64,000 bases of DNA from Labrenzia sp. VG12 (GCF_002237595.1 NZ_CP022529.1:3348001-3412000); one strand, 5' to 3'; positions 52,111-61,327 are shown, counted from the first letter of the stretch. The notes: generated from the letters alone by a model not told the origin. A program made the numbers and translations.

Positions 52111-53226
52111 ATGCCGAGGTCCTTGATCAAACTCGCCCTCGAAGGGACCGACGAAGCGCGCCAACGCCTGTTTGCGCAGGTGAGCGAACTCGTCGTTACG
52201 AACCTGGACGAGCGCACCGATCGAGAGCTTGCCATTTTTTCTGAAGTGATCATCAAACTCTACGGCGTCGGTTCCGCGACGGACCGGGCACGGCTTGCAC
52301 AAAAGCTGGCCGCCCAGGCCAACACACCTGTCGAGCTTGCCCGCAAGATTGCAGAGGACGAGGTCAATGTGGCCATGCCGGTGCTCGCGCACTGTCGCGT
52401 CTTTTCTCAGGAAGACCTGCTGAATTTTGTCGAGCGCCTCAGCAATGCGCACCTGCAGGTCCTGGCGCGCAGGCCTGACCTGTCCGCCGAAGTGTCCGAC
52501 GTGATTGCGGAGCGCGGCGACCGGCCCGTTCATCGCATCCTTGCCGGCAACCGCGAAATCAAACTGTCGCGCAACACCATGGTCAACCTGGTCAAACTGG
52601 CCACCGAAGACCCAGTGCTTCGCGAGGATCTCTGTCTTCGAACGGATTTGTCGCCTGCGGTCTGCAGAACCTTGCTCCCTCTCGTGGATGACGAGACCAA
52701 GAAACGCCTGCACCGGATCATCGAAGGCGCCTTGTCCCAGGACCAACTGGACCAGATTGCCAGGCTGAAAGTTCTGCGGCGCGAGTTCGGCGATGCGCTG
52801 GACAGCAACGACATGAGCCTCTTGTGGCGAAATGCGGAACGCAAGGACATCAGCGTCAGTGAACTGATGATCCTGCTTTTGCAGGACGGCCGTTTCAATC
52901 ACGCGATAGAACTTCTGAGTGCGCGGGGCCGCACGGCGCAGAAATCCCTCAAGGATGCTGTCTACAACGGCAAGCAGGACCTGGTGCTGCGCACGGCCGC
53001 CAAGGCCGGACTGGATGCCGCCACTTTCGCGCTGTTTGCGAAGGTCCGCTGTGACCACCTGAAAGTGCCCTCCGCGCAAGGATCGGAATGGACAGCTGCC
53101 TACAAGAAGTTCCTTGATAGCAACGCGGCTTCCAAACAGTCACGCTGCGGCGATTTCCAGGCAAACCGCCGGGCCAAGAAGTCCCGCGCGGCAGGTGAAC
53201 GCGGCACACGCGTTTCGGCTCTCTGA
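52111..53226 (+). CDS. DUF2336-domain protein
   Basis: This 371-residue, all-helical protein matches the alphaproteobacterial DUF2336 pattern (RELAIFSEVIIKLYGVGSA; VARKIAEDEVNVAMPVLAHC-like ELARKIAEDEVNVAMPVLAH). Its function is unknown. A strong AGGAGGAAGG precedes the ATG. It converges on the PqiA-like gene with an 18-nt gap. The 293-nt region 51818-52110 is AT-rich and holds both divergent promoters but no other clear element. Confidence 0.82.
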   Translation: MPRSLIKLALEGTDEARQRLFAQVSELVVTNLDERTDRELAIFSEVIIKLYGVGSATDRARLAQKLAAQANTPVELARKIAEDEVNVAMPVLAHCRVFSQEDLLNFVERLSNAHLQVLARRPDLSAEVSDVIAERGDRPVHRILAGNREIKLSRNTMVNLVKLATEDPVLREDLCLRTDLSPAVCRTLLPLVDDETKKRLHRIIEGALSQDQLDQIARLKVLRREFGDALDSNDMSLLWRNAERKDISVSELMILLLQDGRFNHAIELLSARGRTAQKSLKDAVYNGKQDLVLRTAAKAGLDAATFALFAKVRCDHLKVPSAQGSEWTAAYKKFLDSNAASKQSRCGDFQANRRAKKSRAAGERGTRVSAL

Positions 53227-53244
53227 CAAACGACAGACAGGTGT

Positions 53245-53679
53245 TCAGCTTCTCGAACACAAGGTTGCGGCAATGGCGGTCGACAAGGTCGCCGCTGCAT
53301 AGAACCACAGGCCCGGCAAGATGGCGGCGGCGGCCAGTCCACTGGTCTTGGCAGCAAACAGCACGAGCGCAACCAGCATCACGTCCAGCATGGACCACTT
53401 GCTGACCATCGATAGCAGCGCCAGCGAGCGTGTCTTGGTGCCACTGAGCACCGCGACATGGATGAGCAGGATCTTGAGCGCCGGAAAGCCGATCGAAAAC
53501 AGGGCAACGACGGCAGCCAGCGCCGCATCACCCTCTTGCCAGAGCCCGAGCACCATTTCCAATAGTGTCGGCCGATCCTCCAGGAAATACAGCCGTTCGA
53601 AGCGCATCAGCGGCTGAGTAAGACCGAGGGCAAAAGAAAAGGTTGAAACAGGAAGCAGAAAAGCCAGGAGAAATCGCAT
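53245..53679 (-). CDS. PqiA-like membrane protein, single domain
   Basis: This 144-residue protein has four hydrophobic segments and the PqiA motifs GFPALKILLI (near 65) and SMLDVMLVALVLFAAKTSG (near 95). PqiA proteins are lipid-transport-associated membrane proteins; here there is no PqiB/MCE partner nearby. The start is at 53679. Confidence 0.75.
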   Translation of the reverse strand: MRFLLAFLLPVSTFSFALGLTQPLMRFERLYFLEDRPTLLEMVLGLWQEGDAALAAVVALFSIGFPALKILLIHVAVLSGTKTRSLALLSMVSKWSMLDVMLVALVLFAAKTSGLAAAAILPGLWFYAAATLSTAIAATLCSRS

Positions 53680-53793
53680 TGGACTGCCGTATCCCGACCA
53701 CTGGTCAGGACTCGTGAGGGTGTTGAACGCAAACCGGTTCCACCAAGATAGGGTCCCGTCTTGCCTTTCCCTATATCACTGGCGCTGAAAAGC

Positions 53794-53825
53794 ACAAAAC
53801 CTGACCGCCGAGGAGCCGGTCAGGT
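53794..53825 (-). terminator. Intrinsic terminator of the fliI-fliJ operon
   Basis: ACCTGACCG and CGGTCAGGT form a 9-bp stem with a 9-nt loop, followed by TTTTG on the minus strand. It lies 72 nt after the fliJ stop. Confidence 0.75.
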
Positions 53826-53897
53826 AGATGGGAAGCGTCAAAGTCTGTGCCGGTCCTTGAAAGGGACCAGCTCCAATTGCGGCATTCCGGCCGCGGG

Positions 53898-54305
53898 TCA
53901 GCGCGCTCTGGCGCGGGCGGCCACTTCGTCAAGCTGGTCCTGTTCCGCCATATCCTGGGCGGTCCGTTCTCGCTGCTGGTCTCTTTCTTCCAGCTGCTCG
54001 AACTTCTTCAGCTCTTCGATTGCTTCACTGAGCTCGTCCTGAGCCCGCTGAAGCTGGTCGTCCAGTTCATACGCTGAATTGCGCAAATTATCACGCCGGT
54101 CAGCCGCCGCCTTGGCAAAAGTCGGATAGGCAAAATGAGTGACATCCGTAATGCCGACACGTTCCTGCTCGGACCTGATCTGATCGTCGAGTTCGTCGGC
54201 CATGCGATTGAACTCGGCAATCATGCTCTCGATCTGAGCGAGCTGCCGCCGTTTTTCGTCAACTTGAAACCGCTTCAGGCGGATCAAACTGTCTCGGGTT
54301 TTCAT
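53898..54305 (-). CDS. fliJ: Flagellar export chaperone FliJ
   Basis: This 135-residue protein is almost wholly coiled coil, with charged helices in RLKRFQVDEKRRQLAQIESM and LQRAQDELSEAIEELKKFEQ. It is the expected length for FliJ and follows fliI by 28 nt. FliJ works with the FliI ATPase at the export gate. Identity rests on context as much as on sequence. Confidence 0.85.
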   Translation of the reverse strand: MKTRDSLIRLKRFQVDEKRRQLAQIESMIAEFNRMADELDDQIRSEQERVGITDVTHFAYPTFAKAAADRRDNLRNSAYELDDQLQRAQDELSEAIEELKKFEQLEERDQQRERTAQDMAEQDQLDEVAARARAR

Positions 54306-54333
54306 TACTCAATACTCCCCTAACACGGGCAGT

Positions 54334-55659
54334 CTATCCCGGAGTCATTTCCAAAAGGTTGGCAAGTTGCTGATACCCGTCAGAAAGTGACGTTGCCTCG
54401 TCTTTTCCCTGATTCAGAAACTCGTCGATCATCGTGAAGCGGTAAATGGCCTCGTCCACCGTCGAGTCGGACCCCTTCCGATAGGCGCCAAGACGGATCA
54501 GTTCTTCCATGTCCGTGTAGGTGGACAGCAGCTGGCGCGCCTTCCTCAGGACGGGAAGCTGTTCGGACGGCACACAGCGAGGCATCGTCCGCGAAACCGA
54601 CTTCAACACATCGATCGCGGGATAACGGCCGCGCTCGGCAATGGACCTGTCCATCACCACGTGACCATCCAGAATACCGCGCACCGCGTCGGCAACGGGT
54701 TCATTGTGGTTGTCCCCCTCCACCAGAACCGTGAACAGGCCGGTGATCGAGCCACTGCCCTGCTTGCCAGGACCGGCACGTTCCAGAAGGCGCGGCAATT
54801 CCGTAAAGACGGTTGGCGTATAGCCCTTGGACGTCGGCGGCTCGCCGATCGACAGGCCGATTTCCCGCTGCGCCATGGCGAATCGGGTCACCGAATCCAT
54901 CATGCACAGGACATTGTTGCCCTCGTCGCGGAAATGCTCCGCAACGGTCATGGCGAGATAGGCGGCCTGACGCCGCATCAAGACACTTTCATCAGACGTC
55001 GCAACGACGACCACCGACCGTTCCAGGCCCGATTCGCCAAGATCGTCCTCAATGAATTCCTGAACCTCGCGCCCGCGCTCGCCGATCAGGCCGATCACCG
55101 CGACGTCACAATTTGTATTGCGCGCCAGCATGGACATCAGAACAGACTTGCCGACACCGGAGCCGGCGAAAATGCCCATGCGCTGGCCTTCGCAACAGGT
55201 TACGAAAGTGTTAAGCGCCCGGACGCCGAGATCCAGCGGCGGACCGACCCGTTTACGTTCTGAGGCCGGCGGCGGCGAACTTCGCAATTTGCGAGGCACT
55301 CCGCCATTTGGAAGATCTCCTTTACCATCAATCGGTTCACCAAGTGCATTAACCACCCGGCCGAGCCAGGCATTGGCGGGATGCACCACGCTGTCACGCG
55401 ATTGAATCACCGCCTTGCAGCCCATGCGCACACCTTCGAGACCCGAAAACGGCATGCACAGCGCATGCCCCTCTCGAAATCCGACAACTTCCGCAGGGAC
55501 TTTGGGGTTATCCTCACCGTTGTCGATCAAAAGTCGCGAGCCGACACTCATCTCGTGAATGGGCCCCGCGATCTCCACGAGAAGGCCTTGAACCGCCGTA
55601 ACCCGGCCGTAAATTTCGGTCGGCATCAGCGAATCAATCTCGGCGAAAAGCGCCTTCAC
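54334..55659 (-). CDS. fliI: Flagellum-specific ATP synthase FliI
   Basis: This 441-residue F1-type ATPase energises flagellar protein export. Walker A is FAGSGVGKSVLMSML near residue 168, and Walker B is NVLCMMDSVTRFAMAQ near 255. The ERGREVQEFIEDDLGESGL and GLSIGEPPTSKGYTPTVF segments are intact. It is divergent from ctrA, a conserved alphaproteobacterial arrangement. Confidence 0.95.
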   Translation of the reverse strand: MKALFAEIDSLMPTEIYGRVTAVQGLLVEIAGPIHEMSVGSRLLIDNGEDNPKVPAEVVGFREGHALCMPFSGLEGVRMGCKAVIQSRDSVVHPANAWLGRVVNALGEPIDGKGDLPNGGVPRKLRSSPPPASERKRVGPPLDLGVRALNTFVTCCEGQRMGIFAGSGVGKSVLMSMLARNTNCDVAVIGLIGERGREVQEFIEDDLGESGLERSVVVVATSDESVLMRRQAAYLAMTVAEHFRDEGNNVLCMMDSVTRFAMAQREIGLSIGEPPTSKGYTPTVFTELPRLLERAGPGKQGSGSITGLFTVLVEGDNHNEPVADAVRGILDGHVVMDRSIAERGRYPAIDVLKSVSRTMPRCVPSEQLPVLRKARQLLSTYTDMEELIRLGAYRKGSDSTVDEAIYRFTMIDEFLNQGKDEATSLSDGYQQLANLLEMTPG

Positions 55660-56030
55660 GGAAGATTCCTTTCCTCGTTAACGGATTCGGTAACTGTTCG
55701 TTTACGACTCTGGTTAATCTTAACCTTTGGAAGGCTGACAAGCGAGAGCCATTTCGAAGTCAAAACGGCTTTGTTGAAAGGAATCTGAACGGAATCGGTT
55801 AGACCCGTTTCTTAAAGTGCGACATTAAGATTTGTGAATCCGGTTTTTTTCTGGGGATTCAACAAGTTGGCTGTTGTTCACAGTTTCCTCTCTTCGAAGC
55901 TTGCCGTTACGAATCATATTTTGTTAACCATTAACCGATAGCTTTGAGTCGGGGTTAACTCAGTCCTTCGTAGCAGGCACCGACAGAGCCGTTGCGACTT
56001 GCCCAGGAAAGGCAGAACAAGGGGATTGGC
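55660..56030. promoter_or_regulatory. fliI/ctrA divergent control region with GANTC and GTTAAC sites
   Basis: This 371-nt gene-free region contains GANTC (CcrM methylation site) at 55664, 55684, 55706, 55781, 55792, 55836, 55856, 55911 and 55946. GTTAAC occurs at 55677, 55923 and 55954, the second as the CtrA half-site GTTAACCAT, followed by ATTAACC. Direct control of ctrA by CcrM methylation and by CtrA itself is known in Caulobacter; it is inferred here. Confidence 0.75.
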
Positions 56031-56723
56031 ATGCGTGTATTGTTGATTGAGGATGATAGCGCCACGGCGCAGAGCATCGAGTTGATGCTGAAGTCCGAGA
56101 ACTTCAACGTCTACACGACAGATCTTGGCGAGGAAGGCATCGACCTCGGCAAACTGTACGACTACGACATCATCATGTTGGATTTGAACCTGCCGGACAT
56201 GTCCGGTTATGAGGTTCTCCGGACACTTCGCGTTTCAAAGGTCAAGACACCGATCCTGATCCTTTCCGGCAACGCGGGTATTGAAGACAAGGTTCGCGGC
56301 CTGGGCTTCGGCGCCGACGATTACATGACCAAGCCGTTCCACAAGGACGAGCTGGTTGCGCGTATTCACGCAATCGTCCGCCGCTCCAAGGGCCACGCCC
56401 AGTCGGTGATCGTCACCGGCGACCTGAAGGTCAACCTGGACACCAAGACCGTCGAAGTCGGCGGCCAGCGCGTCCACCTGACCGGCAAGGAATACCAGAT
56501 GCTGGAGCTGCTTTCGCTCCGCAAGGGGACGACGCTCACCAAGGAAATGTTCCTGAACCACCTTTATGGCGGTATGGACGAGCCGGAGCTGAAGATCATC
56601 GACGTCTTCATCTGCAAGCTGCGCAAGAAACTGGCAGCTGCCACCTCCGGCAAGAACTACATCGAAACCGTCTGGGGCCGCGGCTATGTGCTGCGCGAGC
56701 CGGATGTCGAAGCTGCCGCCTGA
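56031..56723 (+). CDS. ctrA: Cell cycle response regulator CtrA
   Basis: This 230-residue OmpR-type response regulator has the phosphorylation site D51 (IIMLDLNLP), a conserved K in TKPFHKDEL and a C-terminal winged helix ending GRGYVLREP. The pattern GEEGIDLGKLYDYDIIMLDL is typical of CtrA. CtrA is the master cell-cycle and polarity regulator of alphaproteobacteria. The ATG at 56031 gives the canonical start MRVLLIEDDS, with AAGGGG upstream. Its terminator follows at 56746. Confidence 0.97.
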   Translation: MRVLLIEDDSATAQSIELMLKSENFNVYTTDLGEEGIDLGKLYDYDIIMLDLNLPDMSGYEVLRTLRVSKVKTPILILSGNAGIEDKVRGLGFGADDYMTKPFHKDELVARIHAIVRRSKGHAQSVIVTGDLKVNLDTKTVEVGGQRVHLTGKEYQMLELLSLRKGTTLTKEMFLNHLYGGMDEPELKIIDVFICKLRKKLAAATSGKNYIETVWGRGYVLREPDVEAAA

Positions 56724-56745
56724 TCGGCCGGCCTCGATTGGAACA

Positions 56746-56776
56746 AAGCCCCGGCAGCGCCGGGGCTTATTTTGTT
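56746..56776 (+). terminator. Intrinsic terminator of ctrA
   Basis: AAGCCCCGGC and GCCGGGGCTT form a 10-bp stem around AGC and are followed by a T-rich stretch. Confidence 0.85.
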
Positions 56777-56833
56777 TGCTCCTTGGAAACTGGCCCCTGC
56801 CCCTCGCTTGACGAGCTTCATCCGGGCTCCCTT

Positions 56834-58192
56834 TCAATCCGCCCCAGCAGCACCTGGCTCTGCAAAGACCAGAACCTGGTTCTCCGTGGCCCGCCCGTAA
56901 GACACGGCGGCGAGCATCTCGCCAGCCGCATCGTGCAAGCTGATCAATCCCCTTCGATTTGACAATTGCATGTGGTCGGCAGTTTGCCGGGTCACGGCAA
57001 CCCTCAAGATCTGCCCTGCCTTCAATTCCTTCTCGGCAATCGGCTGCGGCCGGCTCATCTTGTCCCGCAGTTCAAATCCCTGAAGCACGATATCCGACCC
57101 GCTCGCGTTCCAGATCTCCACCCATTCCGTGCCCTGATCCTCTCCGGGAGGGTTGGGCAACGCCGCACGAATTCGCAGATCGCCACAGTTCTGAAGACGG
57201 GCAGGCCGAGGTTTGACCACGACGTCACCGGAACCGCCGGCACCCTGGCTGCCATCTCCGAGATAGATCGGAAAAAAGGACCGGACATGTTTCCCCAGTC
57301 CGCCGTCCTGCGTGGTTGCGTGATACATCACCAGGTCATAGACCCCGTCGCCGAACTTCACGCGCTTCTTCTGGTTGGTAAGCAACCCCAGATGACCTTC
57401 GTAATAGGCCAGCGTCGCAAGTGCCATTTCGCAGGCGGGGCTGCAGCCAACAAAAAATCCACCCTTTTTCTTGAAGAGTTCCGCGACGAGCCTGCCGCGC
57501 ATGTCCATGTGGTTCCACAGCATCTGCAATGTCACCACATGCGGGTTGCCTGGGCCCGGACCGCCCAGATCGTATTTGTAACCAAGATAGTCGACGCGGC
57601 CGTTCACCTCGTCGAGGGCAAATTTCACCCAGGAGTGATACCCTGAGATCTTGCCCTTTTCCGTCACCCCGTTGGCGTTTTTCGTATACTTCCCCTCGCC
57701 GACGAACACATGTTCGAAGCCGGTGCAGTAGTGGGTCGATTTTCCGCGATAGAAGTTGGTATAGACCTGAAACCAGATCTGCTCCAGGTCCCTGCGGAAC
57801 TGGTCCGGCGGCAGATTAGGCACCAGGTCGGATGCAATGTATTCGTAGGCGATCTGCATCGACCGTCTGGCCAGAACGAGATCAAGGAAGGTTTCGATTT
57901 CCGAGACTTCCGCCGGGGACAGGAGTTCCGGATCCCGGAAATGAACTGCATAATTGTCCAGAAGCGCGATGAAACTCCGGTAGAGGGAGCTTTCTTCCAG
58001 CTTCTCGAAATTGACGCGGTGAAACAGTGGATTGGTTGCCAGGTCGATCTGTCGGCTGCCCCGTGCCTTGACCTGCTCATCCAGAAGGATATCGGCACCG
58101 GGGTCGGCAAAGTTGCCATCATCCTGTCGTGCACTGACCGAAAACCGGTGGTCGTCTTCCGACCAGATGGCTTGATAAACGTGTTCCGACAT
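56834..58192 (-). CDS. EndoU-like endoribonuclease fused to a C-terminal lamin-tail domain
   Basis: This 452-residue protein matches the eukaryotic-type XendoU fold over residues 50-310: FIALLDNYAVHF near 74, a helical FLDLVLARRSMQIAYEYIAS segment, then GFEHVFVGE, GYHSWVKF and KGGFFVGCSPACEMALATLA. Candidate catalytic residues are H161 (with E160 and E166), H186 and a lysine of K241-243, the two-His/one-Lys set of XendoU. The C-terminus, residues 330-432, reads as a lamin-tail domain (ALPNPPGEDQGTEWVEIWN; QLSNRRGLISLHDAAGEML). There is no signal peptide. The second ATG (58192) is chosen for its spacing to GGAGG. It may share a transcript with the SBP gene 79 nt upstream. RNA substrate and role are unknown. 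Confidence 0.8.
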   Translation of the reverse strand: MSEHVYQAIWSEDDHRFSVSARQDDGNFADPGADILLDEQVKARGSRQIDLATNPLFHRVNFEKLEESSLYRSFIALLDNYAVHFRDPELLSPAEVSEIETFLDLVLARRSMQIAYEYIASDLVPNLPPDQFRRDLEQIWFQVYTNFYRGKSTHYCTGFEHVFVGEGKYTKNANGVTEKGKISGYHSWVKFALDEVNGRVDYLGYKYDLGGPGPGNPHVVTLQMLWNHMDMRGRLVAELFKKKGGFFVGCSPACEMALATLAYYEGHLGLLTNQKKRVKFGDGVYDLVMYHATTQDGGLGKHVRSFFPIYLGDGSQGAGGSGDVVVKPRPARLQNCGDLRIRAALPNPPGEDQGTEWVEIWNASGSDIVLQGFELRDKMSRPQPIAEKELKAGQILRVAVTRQTADHMQLSNRRGLISLHDAAGEMLAAVSYGRATENQVLVFAEPGAAGAD

Positions 58193-58271
58193 CATCGCCT
58201 CCCCGTATCAACGACAGGAAGGTCGCACAGTTTCGTGTCACTTTCATCGGGACAGACTGACCTTGATGCGC

Positions 58272-58994
58272 TCAACCGTCACTCTGCTCATTCTCCTCCG
58301 TCCGCAGGGCATCGAGAGCTGCCTGCAGACGATCTATCTTGTCCTCACCAACTTGCGGATTGCAGGCGATCGACAGATCGACTTGTTCCAGCAAAAGGAC
58401 GGGTTCGACATCAATGCCTTCCTGCCGCGCAAGATAGGGAGACGTGATCAGCCCGCCGATCCAGAGATCGATCCGGCCCATTGCAAGAAGATTGGCATTC
58501 AGCTGATTGTCCTCGACCACCGACAGTTTGGGGTGTCCGGCCGCTTGCAGCTTCTGCGTGGTCGCCCAGCCAAGTGCCGTTCCCGTCGTATAGTCGAAAC
58601 TGTCCTCAACGCTCGTCAGCTTCAGCCCGGCCTCCTTGAGCGCAAAAAATGCAAGTCCGTCTGTATAAAGCGGTCCCACCCAGCTAAAAAGGGCCTCGCG
58701 TTCCGCGGTTTTCCAGACCGATAGGTGGCAGGCATCTGCGTTAGACCGGACATTCAGATAGCCGCGGCTAAAGGGCATCATTTCGAATTCAAACGAGAGG
58801 CTTGCCCGGTTGGCCATCCGGGTGAAGAGCTCTATCGCCTCTCCCTGCAGGGAGCCGTCTTCTGCCGTATAGCTTAGAGGAGCAAACTCTTCGATATACA
58901 CGCGAAGATCAGCTGCCTCGAGGTCACTGGCAGCTGTCAACTGGCCGAGAGATGTCATCAGCCAGATGGCAATTGTCGAAACACGCCAGGCCAT
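58272..58994 (-). CDS. Family-3 solute-binding protein
   Basis: This 240-residue exported protein has a signal peptide-like N-terminus (MAWRVSTIAIWLMTSLGQLT) and the SBP_bac_3 fold: RVYIEEFAPLSYTAEDGSLQ, CHLSVWKTAEREALFSWVGP and a C-terminal RLQAALDALRTEE helix. Such proteins bind amino acids or related compounds. No permease or ATPase is nearby, so it is an orphan receptor. It lies 79 nt upstream of the EndoU gene on the same strand. Confidence 0.8.
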   Translation of the reverse strand: MAWRVSTIAIWLMTSLGQLTAASDLEAADLRVYIEEFAPLSYTAEDGSLQGEAIELFTRMANRASLSFEFEMMPFSRGYLNVRSNADACHLSVWKTAEREALFSWVGPLYTDGLAFFALKEAGLKLTSVEDSFDYTTGTALGWATTQKLQAAGHPKLSVVEDNQLNANLLAMGRIDLWIGGLITSPYLARQEGIDVEPVLLLEQVDLSIACNPQVGEDKIDRLQAALDALRTEENEQSDG

Positions 58995-59144
58995 GCTTCA
59001 CGACCTCCTGCACAAACCTCAAGGATTGTCAGGCCAGACTACCAGAATTTCCTAATCTTTCTGAAAGGCCGGGAACGGTTGGGTGCCATAGACTGTTGGA
59101 TCGCCGCGGGCCGGTGTCCCGCGACGCTCCGAATCCGCATCCCG

Positions 59145-60113
59145 TCAGAGGCTCAACTGGTAGGACGCCGGCACATACCGGAACCCGTCTCCCTGTGTAG
59201 CGACATAGCCAACCGCCGGGAAAGGCATGTGGTAGCCCACGAAGGGAACCTTTTCCGAAGCCAGCATGCCCAGCACGGTTTTCCGTGTCGCGGCTGCAGC
59301 TTCCTTGTCCATGTCGAAGCGAACCTCCCACCCCGGATGGGCAAGCGACCAGACATAGTGGTTTGCGAGATCGGCCGCCAACAGCAACTGCTTGCCACCG
59401 TCTTCCAGCATGTAGACGGTATGGCCCGGCGTATGACCGTTGGCAGCCATGGCGGTGATACCGGACACGACACTGCCGCCGTCGCCGAGGAAGGTCATCT
59501 TTTCGGCAAGCGGCCTGACGTTTTTCGCCATCAGTTTGGTGACGCCGTTGGCCTCCGGGTCCATGCCCGCCCAGAAGTCGTATTCCTTCTGTGCAATGAC
59601 ATAGCGTGCGTTCGGGAACGCCGGCGCGCCGCCTTCCATGAGACCCCCGATATGGTCCGGGTGCATATGCGTGATCACGACCACATCAACCTGCTCCGGT
59701 GTGTAGCCCGCGCTTTCCAGAGCGGCACGCATGTTGCCGCGCGCCGGACGACCGCCTTCGCCAACCCCGGTGTCGAACAGTACCAGTTCCTTGCCGGTAT
59801 TGACGAGTGTCGGCGTGAAGAAAGCCTTGAAGGTGTCCGCCGGTATGAAATTGTCGGCCGAAGCTGCCGCGAACGTGTCCGCATCGACATTCATGCCAAA
59901 CGTCTTTTGCGGTTCGCCCACGGTCACGGCTCCGTCGAGAAGCGTATTCACCTCAAAGCCACCAACCGCATATCGAGCGACCGGTGCCGTCATCGCGCCC
60001 TGTTTTTCGGTGGCCGCCAGCACAGGCGACGCGGACACAAGTCCTGCTCCTGCAAGGGCGCCACCGGCACCAAGAAGCGCAGCACGGCGCGACAATTCCA
60101 CTTTAACGTCCAT
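59145..60113 (-). CDS. Tat-exported metallo-beta-lactamase-fold hydrolase
   Basis: This 322-residue protein has a twin-arginine signal (LSRRAALLGAGGALAGAG) and the MBL metal motif THMHPDHIGG with the second site ANGHTPGHTVYM. It resembles AttM/quorum-quenching-type or glyoxalase II-like hydrolases. The substrate is unknown. It is divergent from a LytTR regulator; the intervening 295 nt hold no feature I can assign. Confidence 0.85.
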   Translation of the reverse strand: MDVKVELSRRAALLGAGGALAGAGLVSASPVLAATEKQGAMTAPVARYAVGGFEVNTLLDGAVTVGEPQKTFGMNVDADTFAAASADNFIPADTFKAFFTPTLVNTGKELVLFDTGVGEGGRPARGNMRAALESAGYTPEQVDVVVITHMHPDHIGGLMEGGAPAFPNARYVIAQKEYDFWAGMDPEANGVTKLMAKNVRPLAEKMTFLGDGGSVVSGITAMAANGHTPGHTVYMLEDGGKQLLLAADLANHYVWSLAHPGWEVRFDMDKEAAAATRKTVLGMLASEKVPFVGYHMPFPAVGYVATQGDGFRYVPASYQLSL

Positions 60114-60408
60114 AGGTATCTCCGATCGATTTCAATATGTCGGGAGCCTCGCTCTCCTTGCGACAGCCGGGGATGGGGCCCTGTGCATGGCTATTCGTCG
60201 CAAAACTGACCGATTTAACTTGTCGCGGCGCAGCCAAAAGAAAAGACACCGTTTCGTGAACCGTTTGAAAATACGTGATTTCTTCAACGACACTCCGTCA
60301 AATAAATAATAATAAATTCAAGGCGTTGCATGACGACTATTTCATGCTTCTTGAATGACCGGCCCATTGCGCCATACTTCAGGGCATCTTTGACCCGAGA
60401 TCAGCGCG

Positions 60409-61320
60409 ATGACACGCACCCAGTCGACCCAAGTTCTGTTCCTTGCTGTGGCGGCAGCACTGCTGCTCGCGGCAAACCAGATCGGGCGTCCCGCAGACTG
60501 GTCATTGGCAGCCGTTTACGGATACTGGACAGGCCGTGTCTTGATCGAGGCCACCCTTTTCCTTGCATTTGCTGACCTCATCGGCCGCCTGCCCGGCCTG
60601 CAGGTGCGTCCGTTTCTCACCTGCGCCTTTGCCGCGCTGGTCAGTCTTGTTCCGTTCGTTCTTTCCATTACTGCTCTTGACCTGATCCTGGGTCTTCCGG
60701 AACTCGACGGCACCGTCGGGATGACGGCATCACCTGTTCCAATGGCAGGAGCAACGCATGTTGGGTCGTTCCTGCGCGAACTCGTATACCTGTCGGACAA
60801 TCATCTGGCGCTCTGTCTGTTGCTGTCCGCACCCCGCCTTCTGCCGGATTTCAGCCGCGCAGAGGAACCAGTGAAGCCGCCCACTGAGCCAGTCGAGACT
60901 CAACCTGCCCCGTTTGCGGAAACAGAGATGGTTCACCCTCCAGCAGCGCTCCCACGGCAGGAGCTCGAAGAGACCGGCACTACGGGATACCAGCGCCATC
61001 TTGAACGGCCGCTGTCAGGCGCGCTGGTACGCATCGAAGCGCAGGAACATTATGTGCGCCTGGTCAGTCAGAGCGATACCCAGATGCTGCTTTATCGCTT
61101 CAACGACATCGTCGCTGAACTTCCCGCGGAACTCGGCATGCAGGTGCACAGGAGCCATTGGGTCGCCTATGCGGCCGTGAACGCTCTCTTCCGGGAGGGA
61201 GGTCGTCAGTTCCTCTCACTCAGAGATGGCACAAGGGTTCCCGTCAGTCGAAAATTTGCCTCTGCCGTGCGCGCGTGGCTGTCGGAGGAAGCTATCAATG
61301 CAAAAAGGGCGGTCTCCTGA
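60409..61320 (+). CDS. Membrane-bound LytTR-domain transcriptional regulator
   Basis: This 303-residue protein has an N-terminal region with about four hydrophobic helices (VLFLAVAAALLLAAN; LVSLVPFVLSITALDLIL), a Pro/Glu-rich linker near residues 150-190 and a C-terminal LytTR DNA-binding domain (GALVRIEAQEHYVRLVSQSD; QVHRSHWVAYAAVNALFREG). The helices suggest a direct membrane sensor. It is divergent from the Tat-exported MBL hydrolase. Its last codons form one arm of the che operon terminator. Confidence 0.85.
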   Translation: MTRTQSTQVLFLAVAAALLLAANQIGRPADWSLAAVYGYWTGRVLIEATLFLAFADLIGRLPGLQVRPFLTCAFAALVSLVPFVLSITALDLILGLPELDGTVGMTASPVPMAGATHVGSFLRELVYLSDNHLALCLLLSAPRLLPDFSRAEEPVKPPTEPVETQPAPFAETEMVHPPAALPRQELEETGTTGYQRHLERPLSGALVRIEAQEHYVRLVSQSDTQMLLYRFNDIVAELPAELGMQVHRSHWVAYAAVNALFREGGRQFLSLRDGTRVPVSRKFASAVRAWLSEEAINAKRAVS

Positions 61321-61327
61321 CCGCCCT
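61301..61327 (-). terminator. Intrinsic terminator of the che operon, overlapping the LytTR gene end
   Basis: AGGGCGGTC and GACCGCCCT pair around TCCT, followed on the minus strand by TTTTTG. It lies 31 nt after the cheR stop and overlaps the last codons of the convergent LytTR gene. Confidence 0.8.

Noticed and set aside
56834..58192. A contact-dependent or polymorphic toxin with an EndoU tip
   Set aside because: There is no signal peptide, no repeat-rich or secretion-linked N-terminus and no immunity-like gene downstream.
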